A stretch of DNA of 16,837 bases from positions 1-16,837 of the forward strand of contig RFOZ01000031.1 in the NCBI GenBank assembly GCA_009926405.1. Direction: 5' to 3'. Under the pieces are notes generated by a model, which worked only from the letters and a program-made list of their open reading frames with translations, made no database searches and was not told the DNA's origin. Below are positions 1 to 6,556 of the stretch, one piece after another. This DNA comes from Cytophagia bacterium (GTDB taxonomy: Bacteria > Bacteroidota > Bacteroidia > UBA7662). How positions within the stretch are numbered: position 1 is the stretch's first letter; each line of letters opens with the position of its first letter. A program made the position numbers and the translations under genes.

Positions 1-191
1 ACGACCTCGTTTCCCATGCTCGCCAAGGAACTCCGAATTTGTAATTCCCAGGAATCCACCAAGGTGAGAACGGTGATAACCGTGAAGATTCCGATTGAAA
101 TCCCCAACAAGGACAGAAAGGTCCTCAAGCGATTGGACCAAAGCGAAAAAAAGGCCATCCTTGCCCCTTCTCGTAAAGGAAACCATCCCAT
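1..191 (-). CDS. ABC transporter permease, MacB/FtsX type (N-terminal fragment, cut by window edge)
   Basis: Reading the minus strand from an ATG at 191 gives 63 uninterrupted residues that run off the window. They read like the start of a Bacteroidota MacB-type permease: a short amphipathic lead, the typical SNRLRTFLSLLGISIG turn into the first membrane helix (about residues 18-44), then a periplasmic start, DSWELQIRSSLASMGNEV, like the MacB_PCD domain. The frame is open upstream to a stop at 249-251, and ATG 191 is the first ATG; a second ATG at 158 would remove residues that fit the family. Such permeases pair with a LolD/MacB-like ATPase to drive export or lipoprotein/peptide traffic across the envelope. 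A matching ATPase gene lies at 2917-3660 on the same strand, separated by other genes. The substrate cannot be told. The family call rests on my recognition of the motif pattern only. Confidence 0.8.
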   Translation of the reverse strand, partial: MGWFPLREGARMAFFSLWSNRLRTFLSLLGISIGIFTVITVLTLVDSWELQIRSSLASMGNEV

Positions 192-238
192 GCCTGTTTT
201 TGAAACGATACCCTGCAAAACGATTCGAATTAACGCCT

Positions 239-246
239 CAAGTTTA
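239..246 (-). promoter_or_regulatory. Possible -7 element for the ABC permease
   Basis: On the minus strand 239-246 reads TAAACTTG, one mismatch from TAnnTTTG. A TTTG lies 22 bases further upstream (269-272), slightly outside the usual 19-21 spacing. It would give a leader of about 40 bases to the ATG at 191. It is a weak match, listed because this is the divergent region with queA. Confidence 0.25.
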
Positions 247-249
247 CAT

Positions 250-257
250 TATCTTTG
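250..257 (+). promoter_or_regulatory. -7 promoter element (TATCTTTG) of queA
   Basis: TATCTTTG is an exact match to the Bacteroidetes -7 consensus TAnnTTTG. It ends 29 bases before the proposed TTG start of queA at 287, leaving a leader of roughly 25 bases. No clear TTTG -33 box is seen; TTCG at 224-227 is 22 bases upstream. The element lies downstream of the longer ORF's ATG at 95, so that longer start is unlikely. Confidence 0.65.
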
Positions 258-286
258 GGCTTTCTTCCCAAAAAACACCCCTGCCC

Positions 287-1336
287 TTGAAATTATCCGA
301 ATTTAAATTCGAGCTCCCCTCCAGCCTGATCGCCGCCCAACCGCTTGCAAACCGGGATGATTCTCGGATGATGGTGATCAACCGCAAGACCCAAACCATC
401 GAACACCGGCAATTCAGGGATATCCTGGAACTGTTCGGCGAAGGCGATAGCCTGGTTTTGAACAATTCCAAGGTCTTTAGGGCCCGTATGTACGGAAACA
501 AGGAGAAGACCGGCGCCATGATTGAGGTCTTTTTGTTGAGGGAATTGAATCCTGCGATGAGAATGTGGGATGCCTTGGTCGACCCGGCGCGCAAAATTCG
601 GGTGGGTAATAAACTCTATTTTGGAGAGAACGACGAATTAATCGCCGAGGTTGTGGACAATACCACCTCCCGTGGCAGAACCATTCGATTCATTTTCGAT
701 GGCGATGACGAAGGCTACCGCAAAGCCCTCACCACCTTTGGAGAAACCCCTCTACCCAAAGAAATGGGAAGAGATGTGCAGCCCGAGGACGAGGAACGCT
801 ACCAGACCATTTTTGCTAAACGAGTGGGCGCTGTTGCGGCTCCAACAGCCGGCATGCATTTCAGCAGGGCTGTCCTCAAGCGTATGGAGTTGAAAGGCAT
901 TGAAACCCCCGAAATCACCTTGCATGTCGGCCTAGGAGTCTTTAAACCGGTCGAGGTGGAAGATCTTACCAAACACAAACCTGAATCGGAGTTTTTTGAG
1001 GTGGATGAAACCGCAGCCCAGGTTATCAATCGCAGTCTCCTAAACAACCACCGGGTCTGCGCCGTGGGAACCACCACCCTCCGGGCCTTGGAAGCCTCCA
1101 TGTCGGCGGGTCGTAAAGTCAAACCCACGACCGGCTGGACCGACAAATTCATGTTTCCTCCCCATCATTTCCAATTGGCCGACTCCCTCTTGACCAATTT
1201 TCAATTGCCTGAGTCAACGTCCCTCATGATCGCATCATCCTTTGCCGGTCAGGAGTTTTTGAGAGAAGTGTATCGTGTTGCAATCAGTGAAAAATATCGC
1301 TTTTTCGCTTACGGGGACGCGCTTCTGATTCTTTAG
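287..1336 (+). CDS. queA: S-adenosylmethionine:tRNA ribosyltransferase-isomerase QueA
   Basis: QueA transfers and isomerises the ribosyl moiety of SAM onto preQ1 at tRNA position 34, giving epoxyqueuosine in the cytoplasm. The protein shows the family pattern throughout: KLSEFKFELP and the NRDDSRMMV segment at the N-terminus, NNSKVFRARM, the VAAPTAGMHFS motif, ITLHVGLGVFKPVEVEDL, and the C-terminal GTTTLRALE and TNFQLPESTSLMI segments. The frame is open back to an ATG at 95, but those first 64 codons resemble nothing in QueA. Family proteins start with M-K-L-S/T, so the start is placed at TTG 287, giving 349 aa, close to the usual 345-356. An exact -7 element at 250-257 supports this. terC follows 27 bases after the stop with no hairpin between, so the two may be co-transcribed. 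Confidence 0.95.
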   Translation: MKLSEFKFELPSSLIAAQPLANRDDSRMMVINRKTQTIEHRQFRDILELFGEGDSLVLNNSKVFRARMYGNKEKTGAMIEVFLLRELNPAMRMWDALVDPARKIRVGNKLYFGENDELIAEVVDNTTSRGRTIRFIFDGDDEGYRKALTTFGETPLPKEMGRDVQPEDEERYQTIFAKRVGAVAAPTAGMHFSRAVLKRMELKGIETPEITLHVGLGVFKPVEVEDLTKHKPESEFFEVDETAAQVINRSLLNNHRVCAVGTTTLRALEASMSAGRKVKPTTGWTDKFMFPPHHFQLADSLLTNFQLPESTSLMIASSFAGQEFLREVYRVAISEKYRFFAYGDALLIL

Positions 1337-1363
1337 TTTTTTTAATTTTTCTAAATATTCCTT

Positions 1364-2083
1364 ATGGAATGGTTGGTCTCTTTGTTGACGTTGACAGTCC
1401 TTGAAATTGTACTGGGCATTGATAACATTATATTCATTTCCATCCTTACCGACAAACTCCCGGCTGTGGAGCGTCGCAAAATTCAGCGTCTGGGCTTGCT
1501 CTTGGCCCTTGGATTTCGGATTATTTTGTTGTTGAGCATTAGCTGGTTGTTAGGACTGACCGAAGCCCTGTTCACCCTGGGCCCTTGGACTCCCAGCACC
1601 AAAGACCTGGTCTTGTTGGGCGGTGGACTCTTCCTTTTGGCGAAAACAACCTCGGAATTGCATACCAAGGTCAACCACCTGGAACATCGCGGGGACCCTG
1701 CCGAAAATGATTCCTCCAAAAAGAAGGCAGCCAAAGCCGGCACCTGGCTCATTGCCCAAATCGTGTTGATTGATATAGTTTTTTCCTTTGACTCTATCTT
1801 GACGGCCATCGGCCTCAGTGATCAGATCCAGGTGATGATTGCCGCGATTGTTATTTCGATGGGCGTCATGTTGGCTTTGGCAGATCAAATAGGGCAATTC
1901 ATCCAAAAGCAGCCATCACTCCAAATTTTGGCGCTCTCCTTCCTGATGTTAATCGGATTTATGCTCTTGGTGGAAGGCTTCCACTTTGAGGTGCCCAAAG
2001 GATATTTGTATTTCGCCCTGGCTTTTTCGACCACGGTGGAACTCCTGCGTCAGCGCTTTGAGCGCAAGCAACCAGGAGCTTAG
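1364..2083 (+). CDS. TerC-family integral membrane protein
   Basis: This 239-aa protein is almost all hydrophobic, with about seven membrane segments. It carries the two TerC-family acidic signatures within helices: EIVLGIDNI at residues 14-22 and DIVFSFDSI near 137-145. The first helices are followed by a cytoplasmic charged loop (about 106-124, HRGDPAENDSSKKKAAK). Members of this family are linked to tellurite resistance in older literature and to metal-ion handling, notably manganese export during co-translational metallation of exoenzymes in other bacteria; which role applies here is not visible. It starts at ATG 1364, preceded by an AT-rich 27-base gap after queA with no clear promoter, so it probably shares the queA transcript. 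Its stop overlaps that of the convergent DUF2795 gene (TTAG, 2080-2083). No terminator hairpin is seen. Confidence 0.92.
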   Translation: MEWLVSLLTLTVLEIVLGIDNIIFISILTDKLPAVERRKIQRLGLLLALGFRIILLLSISWLLGLTEALFTLGPWTPSTKDLVLLGGGLFLLAKTTSELHTKVNHLEHRGDPAENDSSKKKAAKAGTWLIAQIVLIDIVFSFDSILTAIGLSDQIQVMIAAIVISMGVMLALADQIGQFIQKQPSLQILALSFLMLIGFMLLVEGFHFEVPKGYLYFALAFSTTVELLRQRFERKQPGA

Positions 2084-2301
2084 TACTCGTCTTCGTTAAA
2101 AAAGAAATCGTCCTTGGTCGGATAATCCGGCCAGATTTCTTCAATGGTTTCGTAGGGCTCCCCGTCGTCTTCGAGTTCTTGTAGGTTTTCGATTACCTCC
2201 ATGGGGGCCCCTGACCGAATCGCGTAATCGATCAATTCCTCCTTGGTGGCGGGCCAAGGGGCGTCTTCGAGGTGCGAAGCCAATTCGAGCGTCCAATACA
2301 T
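2080..2301 (-). CDS. DUF2795 family small acidic protein
   Basis: The product is 73 aa, starting MYWTLELASHLEDAPWP and ending in an acidic stretch DDFFFNEDEY. The pattern of an N-terminal W-T-L-E-L-A helix, a P-A-T-K-E-E-L-I-D-Y-A helix, then the E-L-E-D-D-G-E-P-Y and IWPDYP segments matches the DUF2795 proteins found as single-copy small genes across Bacteroidetes; their function is unknown to me. The reading frame is open further upstream (to about 2421), but an exact -7 element at 2322-2329 lies between that region and the ATG at 2301, and family members begin with this methionine. No signal peptide or membrane segment is present, so it is probably cytoplasmic. It is separated from the upstream adenosyltransferase gene by 46 bases and has its own promoter. 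Confidence 0.9.
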   Translation of the reverse strand: MYWTLELASHLEDAPWPATKEELIDYAIRSGAPMEVIENLQELEDDGEPYETIEEIWPDYPTKDDFFFNEDEY

Positions 2302-2321
2302 AGGTGATTTTGAATTGTAGG

Positions 2322-2351
2322 CAAAGATAGACGATTCGGGCAACGAGTCAA
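2322..2351 (-). promoter_or_regulatory. Promoter of the DUF2795 gene (TTG - 19 bp - TATCTTTG)
   Basis: On the minus strand TATCTTTG (2322-2329) matches TAnnTTTG exactly, and TTG (2349-2351, as CTTG) sits 19 bases upstream, where the -33 box belongs. This is the most complete Bacteroidetes-type promoter in the window. Transcription would start about 15 bases before the ATG at 2301. Confidence 0.7.
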
Positions 2352-2920
2352 GTCCCCCGCGCAGGGTTCCACAAAGTGGCTTCGCAACCCCTGGCACGGA
2401 GTATTTCCCTAGCCAAGACAAAGAGATAATCCGACAATCGATTCAAGGTGATGATTGCTGGAGCCAGCCTATCCCCCTCTTCGGGAAGGGCTTCGGTCAA
2501 GGCTACGGCTTGTCGCTCAGCACGGCGACAAACGGTGCGAACCACCTGACACATGGCTGAAACCGGATGGCCCCCGGATAGGATAAAATTTCGGAGGGGT
2601 GGCAAACCCGCATCCAGGCGGTCCATTTCCAGTTCCAAGGCAGGAACCAAATCAGCCGGTAGGGCCGGCAGTTTCCAGGCCAACACCTGGTCCGCGTTCT
2701 CGGCAGCCAAATGCGAGCCCAGGGTGAACAAAGCTTCTTGGATACGGGTCAAGAGGTCCCGGTAGGCATCCATCCCCTCCTGCTCCTTGAGAAGGCCCAT
2801 CCAGGCATTCAGTTCATCAAGGGTGCCGTAGGCTTCAAGCCGGGGGTCCGATTTGGAAACCCGTTGGCCTCCCAACAAGGAACTTTGACCAGCATCCCCG
2901 GTTTTGGTATAAATTTTCAT
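2348..2920 (-). CDS. Cob(I)alamin adenosyltransferase, PduO type
   Basis: The enzyme transfers the adenosyl group of ATP to cob(I)alamin to make coenzyme B12. At 190 aa it has the size and all the marks of PduO/MMAB proteins: TKTGDAG at residues 5-11 (ATP binding), RVSKSDPRLEAYGTLDELN at 20-38, RNFILSGG at 110-117, CRRAER at 131-136 and LNRLSDYLFVLAR at 159-171. It is the last gene of the plsC-gatC-ABC operon; its ATG overlaps the ABC ATPase stop as ATGA (2917-2920), implying translational coupling. No B12-dependent mutase or cobalamin synthesis gene lies in the window. No cobalamin riboswitch is visible upstream, as the gene is embedded in the operon. The family is certain; the physiological B12 user is unknown. 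Confidence 0.95.
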   Translation of the reverse strand: MKIYTKTGDAGQSSLLGGQRVSKSDPRLEAYGTLDELNAWMGLLKEQEGMDAYRDLLTRIQEALFTLGSHLAAENADQVLAWKLPALPADLVPALELEMDRLDAGLPPLRNFILSGGHPVSAMCQVVRTVCRRAERQAVALTEALPEEGDRLAPAIITLNRLSDYLFVLAREILRARGCEATLWNPARGT

Positions 2921-3660
2921 GCGGGGTTGTTCGTAGGTGATTGTGAAAAGGAAACAACACGCATGGGCTCTTGGTTCTGATCGGATTCGACCACCCCGTC
3001 TTTGAGGCGGACCATTCGATGGGCATGCCGTGCGATGTCTTCTTCGTGGGTGACCAAAACGATGGTATTCCCCAAGCCATGAATCTTGGCAAAAAGCTCC
3101 ATGATTTCAACGGAGGTTTTGGAATCAAGGTTACCGGTTGGCTCATCCGCCAAAATCAAGGAGGGTCGATTGACCAAAGCACGGGCCACCGCAACACGTT
3201 GCCTCTGACCCCCGGATAGTTCGTTGGGTTTATGTGAAACCCGATCGCCTAGACCCACTTGATTCAAAACCTCGAGGGCCCTTTCTCGGCGCTTGGCTAC
3301 CGGAATTCCAGCATAAATCAATGGCAAAGCCACGTTATCCAAAGCAGAAAGGCGGGGCAACAAATTGAAAGTCTGAAAGACAAACCCAATTTCTTTGTTA
3401 CGAATCTGCGCCAATTGACGATCGTTCAAACCGGCAACGTCCTGGCCGTTAAGCCAATAGGAACCAGCACTGGGGGAATCAAGGCAACCGATGAGGTTCA
3501 TCAAGGTGGATTTCCCAGAACCTGAAGGCCCCATTAAAGCCACGTATTCATTGAGTTCTATGCTCAAATCCACTCCTCGAAGGGCGTAGATGGTTTCATC
3601 GCCCATTCGGTACAATCGTTGGATTCCCCGGAGGGCAATGACCGTTTTATCCTGGATCAT
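2917..3660 (-). CDS. ABC transporter ATP-binding protein, LolD/MacB family
   Basis: This 247-aa cytoplasmic ATPase has every canonical motif: Walker A GPSGSGKST (44-52), Q-loop FQTFNLLP (95-102), signature LSGGQ (148-152), Walker B LILADE (168-173) with the PTGNLDS continuation, and the H-loop VTHEE (203-207). The LMNLIGCLD and DEPTGNLDS segments are typical of the MacB/LolD/FtsE group, which serve FtsX-like permeases rather than classic importers. After the domain there is a short polar C-terminal tail (about 230-247). The gene overlaps gatC upstream (ATGA, 3657-3660) and the adenosyltransferase downstream (ATGA, 2917-2920). No permease lies in the operon; the nearest candidate is the MacB-type permease fragment at 1-191. 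Pairing of the two is inference. The substrate is unknown. Confidence 0.95.
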   Translation of the reverse strand: MIQDKTVIALRGIQRLYRMGDETIYALRGVDLSIELNEYVALMGPSGSGKSTLMNLIGCLDSPSAGSYWLNGQDVAGLNDRQLAQIRNKEIGFVFQTFNLLPRLSALDNVALPLIYAGIPVAKRRERALEVLNQVGLGDRVSHKPNELSGGQRQRVAVARALVNRPSLILADEPTGNLDSKTSVEIMELFAKIHGLGNTIVLVTHEEDIARHAHRMVRLKDGVVESDQNQEPMRVVSFSQSPTNNPA

Positions 3661-3956
3661 CCTCCTGATTTCTTAAGGACTTTTGGAACGCGGAAATAAT
3701 CGGAGTCCTTGGCGGGCGCATTCATGAGGGCTTCATCGTGGGTGGTTTCCGCAATCACCCGATCTTCACGGGGTGGTAAACCATCAACATTCATATAAAC
3801 CAAGGGCTCAACCCCTTCGGTTGGGGCTTGGTCCAAGACCCTGGCGTATTCCAGGAAACGATTCATGTCTTGGAGCATGGCTTCGGCCCGGTCCGGATCC
3901 CATTCCAAACGGGCCAGGTGGGTGATGCGTTCAAGGGTTTCTAGGTTGACCTTCAT
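3657..3956 (-). CDS. gatC: Aspartyl/glutamyl-tRNA(Asn/Gln) amidotransferase subunit C
   Basis: GatC is the small subunit that holds GatA and GatB together in the enzyme that amidates misacylated Glu-tRNA(Gln) and Asp-tRNA(Asn). The 99-aa product fits family length and order: TLERITHLARLEW near the N-terminus, the helix MLQDMNRFLEYARVLDQ, the EGVEPLVYM segment, then LPPREDRV and the C-terminal APAKDSDYFRVPKVLK tail that is the family hallmark. It starts at ATG 3956, four bases after the plsC stop, and its stop overlaps the ABC ATPase start. gatA and gatB are not in this window, as is common outside operons of the gatCAB type. Confidence 0.95.
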   Translation of the reverse strand: MKVNLETLERITHLARLEWDPDRAEAMLQDMNRFLEYARVLDQAPTEGVEPLVYMNVDGLPPREDRVIAETTHDEALMNAPAKDSDYFRVPKVLKKSGG

Positions 3957-3960
3957 GGGC

Positions 3961-4773
3961 TCAAATGGGGGTGTTTGTATGAATCGGGGCGGTCCGGGAC
4001 AAATCTTCGGCGATGACCTCGAAGCAACGATTGCGCAGGCTCCTTTCGTCCGTATTTAACTCGGTGACCTCCAATGGTTCCAGCAACCTTACCCGACACA
4101 ATCCGGGTCGCAAAAAATGGAAGGAGCATTCGGGAAGGATTTTCCAAGTATCCGGCAAAGATACGGGCAAGATCGTGGCCCCTTGTTGAAGCGCCATCGC
4201 AAAGGGTGATACCCGGAAAGGGGACATGTGGGGTGCCTGCCCCAAAATTCCACCTTCAGGAAAGACCACCACCGCCGAACCTTGGGTCCAAAAGGCCTCC
4301 GCCCGCTGGTAGGCCTTCACCGATCCATGAGCCGAACCGCGGGGAATCCCGATGTCCATGGTTCGAAAAAAATGTCGAAAAAACGGAATGCGTAGAAGTT
4401 CAGACTTCGCCACAAAATGCAAATCCAGCGGAAGCGCAGCGGCCAAAACCGGGATATCCAGGTATGAAAAATGATTGGCCACAATCAAGAGCCTGGGCCT
4501 ATCCAAAGGTAGCTGGCCCTCCAAACGAATACGAATTCCGAACAAAAAAGCAATGCTTCGACCCCAAACCCTTCGCCAACGCAAAGCCAGTTTGTAGCGT
4601 CCTGGATCAGCCATACACCATCGAAAAAATGGATACGATAACCCAAAAAAGACACCGAAGTAAAGCAGACAGAGGTAAGCCCTGAACCGGTAATACCCAA
4701 AACGCAACGGGTGTTGGCGTATGCTCTGGTATAGTTCATCGGCGCTTTGGGGAGCGGGGCCTGAAAGGGGCAT
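3961..4773 (-). CDS. plsC: 1-acyl-sn-glycerol-3-phosphate acyltransferase (PlsC family)
   Basis: The predicted enzyme adds the second acyl chain to lysophosphatidic acid in phospholipid synthesis at the inner membrane. At 270 aa it carries the acyltransferase motifs in order: NHFSYLD with the catalytic H101-x4-D106, the KSELLRIPFF segment (about 123-132) followed by MDIGIPRG, FPEGG (171-175), and ILPVSLPDT (191-199). One or two hydrophobic N-terminal segments (about 31-50) would anchor it. It is the first gene of the minus-strand operon leading to gatC. Its start at ATG 4773 lies 39 bases from the divergent trpS start. Other lysophospholipid or ornithine-lipid acyltransferases share these motifs, so the exact acceptor is inferred. 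Confidence 0.88.
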   Translation of the reverse strand: MPLSGPAPQSADELYQSIRQHPLRFGYYRFRAYLCLLYFGVFFGLSYPFFRWCMADPGRYKLALRWRRVWGRSIAFLFGIRIRLEGQLPLDRPRLLIVANHFSYLDIPVLAAALPLDLHFVAKSELLRIPFFRHFFRTMDIGIPRGSAHGSVKAYQRAEAFWTQGSAVVVFPEGGILGQAPHMSPFRVSPFAMALQQGATILPVSLPDTWKILPECSFHFLRPGLCRVRLLEPLEVTELNTDERSLRNRCFEVIAEDLSRTAPIHTNTPI

Positions 4774-4780
4774 AACGGGT

Positions 4781-4787
4781 CAAGATA
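4781..4787 (-). promoter_or_regulatory. Possible -7 element of the plsC operon (TATCTTG, one T short)
   Basis: On the minus strand 4781-4787 reads TATCTTG, a TAnnTTTG-like element lacking one T, seven bases before the plsC ATG. Such closeness would give an almost leaderless mRNA. It is a weaker match than those at other genes. Confidence 0.4.
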
Positions 4788-4801
4788 AGGCGCCCACCCC
4801 G

Positions 4802-4808
4802 TATTTTG
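4802..4808 (+). promoter_or_regulatory. Possible -7 element of trpS (TATTTTG, one T short)
   Basis: TATTTTG is followed by CACC and then the trpS ATG at 4813. It resembles TAnnTTTG with one T missing. If used, transcription would begin at or next to the start codon. It lies only 14 bases from the divergent plsC element. Confidence 0.4.
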
Positions 4809-4812
4809 CACC

Positions 4813-5814
4813 ATGGAGAATAAGATCAAAGTCGTATCGGGCATACGTTCAACGGGCCGCCTTCATTTGGGCAATTACCTGGGGGCCCTTCGTCAGTTTG
4901 TGGACATGCAAGCCCGTCACGATTGTTATTTTTTTATTGCCGACTACCACGCCCTGACCACCCACCCGGAACCCAGCTTGGCCGGACAACGGGTCCGCAC
5001 CGTTTTGGCTGAATACCTGGCCGCAGGATTGGACCCGGAGCAATGCACGCTGTATGTCCAAAGCGATTTGCCTGAAACAGCCGAATTATACCTCCTCCTG
5101 AACATGCACGCCTATGTTGGGGAATTGGAGCGCTGCACCTCCTTCAAGGACAAGGTCCGCTCCCAGCCCAACAACGTCAATGCCGGCCTGTTGACCTACC
5201 CCGTGCTCATGGCAGCGGATATTTTGATTCATCGGGGCCAACAAGTTCCGGTCGGCAAAGACCAAGAACAAAACCTGGAAATGGCCCGCAATTTTGCTCA
5301 ACGATTCAACCACTTTTACAAGGTGGATTGGTTCCCGGAGCCTCAGCCGTATCGGGCCTCCCAGAGTAGCGAACTCATCAAGGTTCCAGGCTTGGACGGT
5401 AGCGGCAAAATGGGGAAATCCGAAGGCGAAGGCAATGCCATCTTTTTGGCGGAGGATCCCGCCTCCATTCGCAAGAAAATCATGCGCGCCGTCACCGATA
5501 CCGGCCCCACCCAACCCAACACTGCACCGGAAGGTGCCGTCGCCAATCTTTTCCAACTCATGGACTTGGTCTCTTCACCCGAAACAAGGGCTGAATTCAA
5601 AGACGCCTATGCCAAGTGCACGATTCGTTACGGCGATCTAAAAAAACAATTGGCCGAGGACATGGTCACCTTCCTCGCACCCTTGAGGGAACGCATCCTG
5701 GAATTGGAATCCCAGCACAAAAAGATTGAAGAGATTCGACAATACGGCGCCGAAAAAGCCAGGCGCTCGGCCGTTGAAACCCTCCACAAGGTGAGGGAAA
5801 TCATGGGGTTTTAG
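4813..5814 (+). CDS. trpS: Tryptophanyl-tRNA synthetase
   Basis: TrpS charges tRNA(Trp) with tryptophan in the cytoplasm. The 333-aa protein has the expected class I layout: VVSGIRSTGRLHLGN with the HIGH-like HLGN at residues 18-21, the FIADYHALTT segment, YPVLMAADILIHRGQQVPVGKDQEQNLEMAR split by normal family spacing, and KMGKS (199-203) as the KMSKS loop. The C-terminal helical anticodon-binding part is complete, with ELESQHKKIEEI near the end, and the length matches the bacterial family (about 330). The ATG start is supported by the family N-terminus and the -7-like element just upstream. The deoxynucleoside kinase gene follows 16 bases later on the same strand. Confidence 0.96.
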   Translation: MENKIKVVSGIRSTGRLHLGNYLGALRQFVDMQARHDCYFFIADYHALTTHPEPSLAGQRVRTVLAEYLAAGLDPEQCTLYVQSDLPETAELYLLLNMHAYVGELERCTSFKDKVRSQPNNVNAGLLTYPVLMAADILIHRGQQVPVGKDQEQNLEMARNFAQRFNHFYKVDWFPEPQPYRASQSSELIKVPGLDGSGKMGKSEGEGNAIFLAEDPASIRKKIMRAVTDTGPTQPNTAPEGAVANLFQLMDLVSSPETRAEFKDAYAKCTIRYGDLKKQLAEDMVTFLAPLRERILELESQHKKIEEIRQYGAEKARRSAVETLHKVREIMGF

Positions 5815-5816
5815 GG

Positions 5817-5824
5817 TATATTCG
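5817..5824 (+). promoter_or_regulatory. Possible -7 element of the deoxynucleoside kinase gene (TATATTCG)
   Basis: TATATTCG differs from TAnnTTTG at one base and lies in the short trpS-dNK gap, six bases before the ATG at 5831. It could give the kinase its own nearly leaderless transcript in addition to read-through from trpS. Confidence 0.35.
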
Positions 5825-5830
5825 TCGTCC

Positions 5831-6451
5831 ATGAGCAAGCACATCGCCGTTGCCGGGAATATCGGATCCGGAAAGACCACCCTCACCGAAATGCTTGCCC
5901 GTCATTATGGCTGGGAACCACATTTTGAGGAAGTTGACCACAACCCCTACCTCAACGATTTCTATGAGGACATGCAGCGTTGGTCCTTCAACTTGCAGAT
6001 CTATTTTTTGAATTCCCGTTACCGCCAGAACCAAGAAATGTCGGCCAAGGACCATCCCACGGTTCAAGACCGGACCATTTACGAAGACGCTCATATTTTT
6101 GCACCCAATCTTCATGCCATGGGACTGATGAGCACCCGGGATTTTGACAATTACGGTCGGCTTTTTGAGGCCATGAGCGCTCATCTTAAGGCCCCCGATC
6201 TCCTCATTTATTTACGAGCCTCGGTACCGACTTTGGTACGTCAAATCCAAAAGAGGGGGCGCGATTTTGAAGACAATATTCGATTGGATTACCTCAAGAG
6301 GCTCAACGAACGCTACGAGGCTTGGATTGAAAATTACCAGCAAGGCAAACTTTTGATTATCCCGGTGGATCAAATCAATTTTGCCGAAAAGCCCGAAGAT
6401 TTTGGCGAGATCATCCACAAAGTCGAAACCGAATTAGGCGGCCTTTTTTAG
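5831..6451 (+). CDS. Deoxynucleoside kinase (dNK/dCK-dGK family)
   Basis: This 206-aa cytoplasmic kinase phosphorylates deoxynucleosides in the salvage pathway. It shows the P-loop GNIGSGKT at residues 9-16, the EEVDHNPYLNDFYED segment that binds the base and sugar (about 33-47), the DRT motif at 80-82 (ERS/DRS equivalent) followed by YEDAHIF, and an arginine-rich LID at about 138-150 (RQIQKRGRDFED). Length and pattern match the bacterial dCK/dGK-like group. The substrate preference (dA, dG or dC) cannot be decided from the sequence. ATG 5831 puts the P-loop at the family position. It lies 16 bases downstream of trpS and faces the convergent pyrophosphatase gene. Confidence 0.92.
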   Translation: MSKHIAVAGNIGSGKTTLTEMLARHYGWEPHFEEVDHNPYLNDFYEDMQRWSFNLQIYFLNSRYRQNQEMSAKDHPTVQDRTIYEDAHIFAPNLHAMGLMSTRDFDNYGRLFEAMSAHLKAPDLLIYLRASVPTLVRQIQKRGRDFEDNIRLDYLKRLNERYEAWIENYQQGKLLIIPVDQINFAEKPEDFGEIIHKVETELGGLF

Positions 6452-6490
6452 GCAACCCTTCAAGAGAAGGCCCTGCAAGGATTTGGGGCC

Positions 6491-6527
6491 AAAAAAAAAC
6501 GGGTCCTGCCTTTGGGGCAAGACCCGT
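6491..6527 (-). terminator. Rho-independent terminator of the membrane pyrophosphatase gene
   Basis: Bases 6499-6510 pair with 6516-6527 (12 bp, one mismatch at 6506/6520, five-base loop). On the minus strand the hairpin is followed by nine consecutive T (6491-6499), the classic signature. On the plus strand no T-run follows, so it serves the pyrophosphatase (stop at 6557) and not the kinase. Confidence 0.88.
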
Positions 6528-6556
6528 CTGTAACAACGAATAAAAATTCTGCGCCC

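Noticed and set aside
95..286. Long N-terminal extension of queA from ATG 95
   Set aside because: The 64 extra residues do not resemble QueA, lie antisense to the permease N-terminus, and start upstream of the -7 element.
16..306. Plus-strand open frame of 96 codons at the left edge
   Set aside because: It overlaps the minus-strand permease start and the queA promoter, and its translation has no recognisable pattern.
2302..2421. Extended start for the DUF2795 protein
   Set aside because: The extra residues overlap the adenosyltransferase end and precede the gene's own promoter at 2322-2351.
4074..4685. 203-codon plus-strand frame antisense to plsC
   Set aside because: plsC has clear motifs on the other strand; the antisense translation is Pro/Arg-rich and unlike any family I know.
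6469..6490. GGCCC/GGGCC hairpin after the deoxynucleoside kinase as its terminator
   Set aside because: Only five pairs with a 12-base loop, and an A-run rather than a T-run follows on the plus strand.
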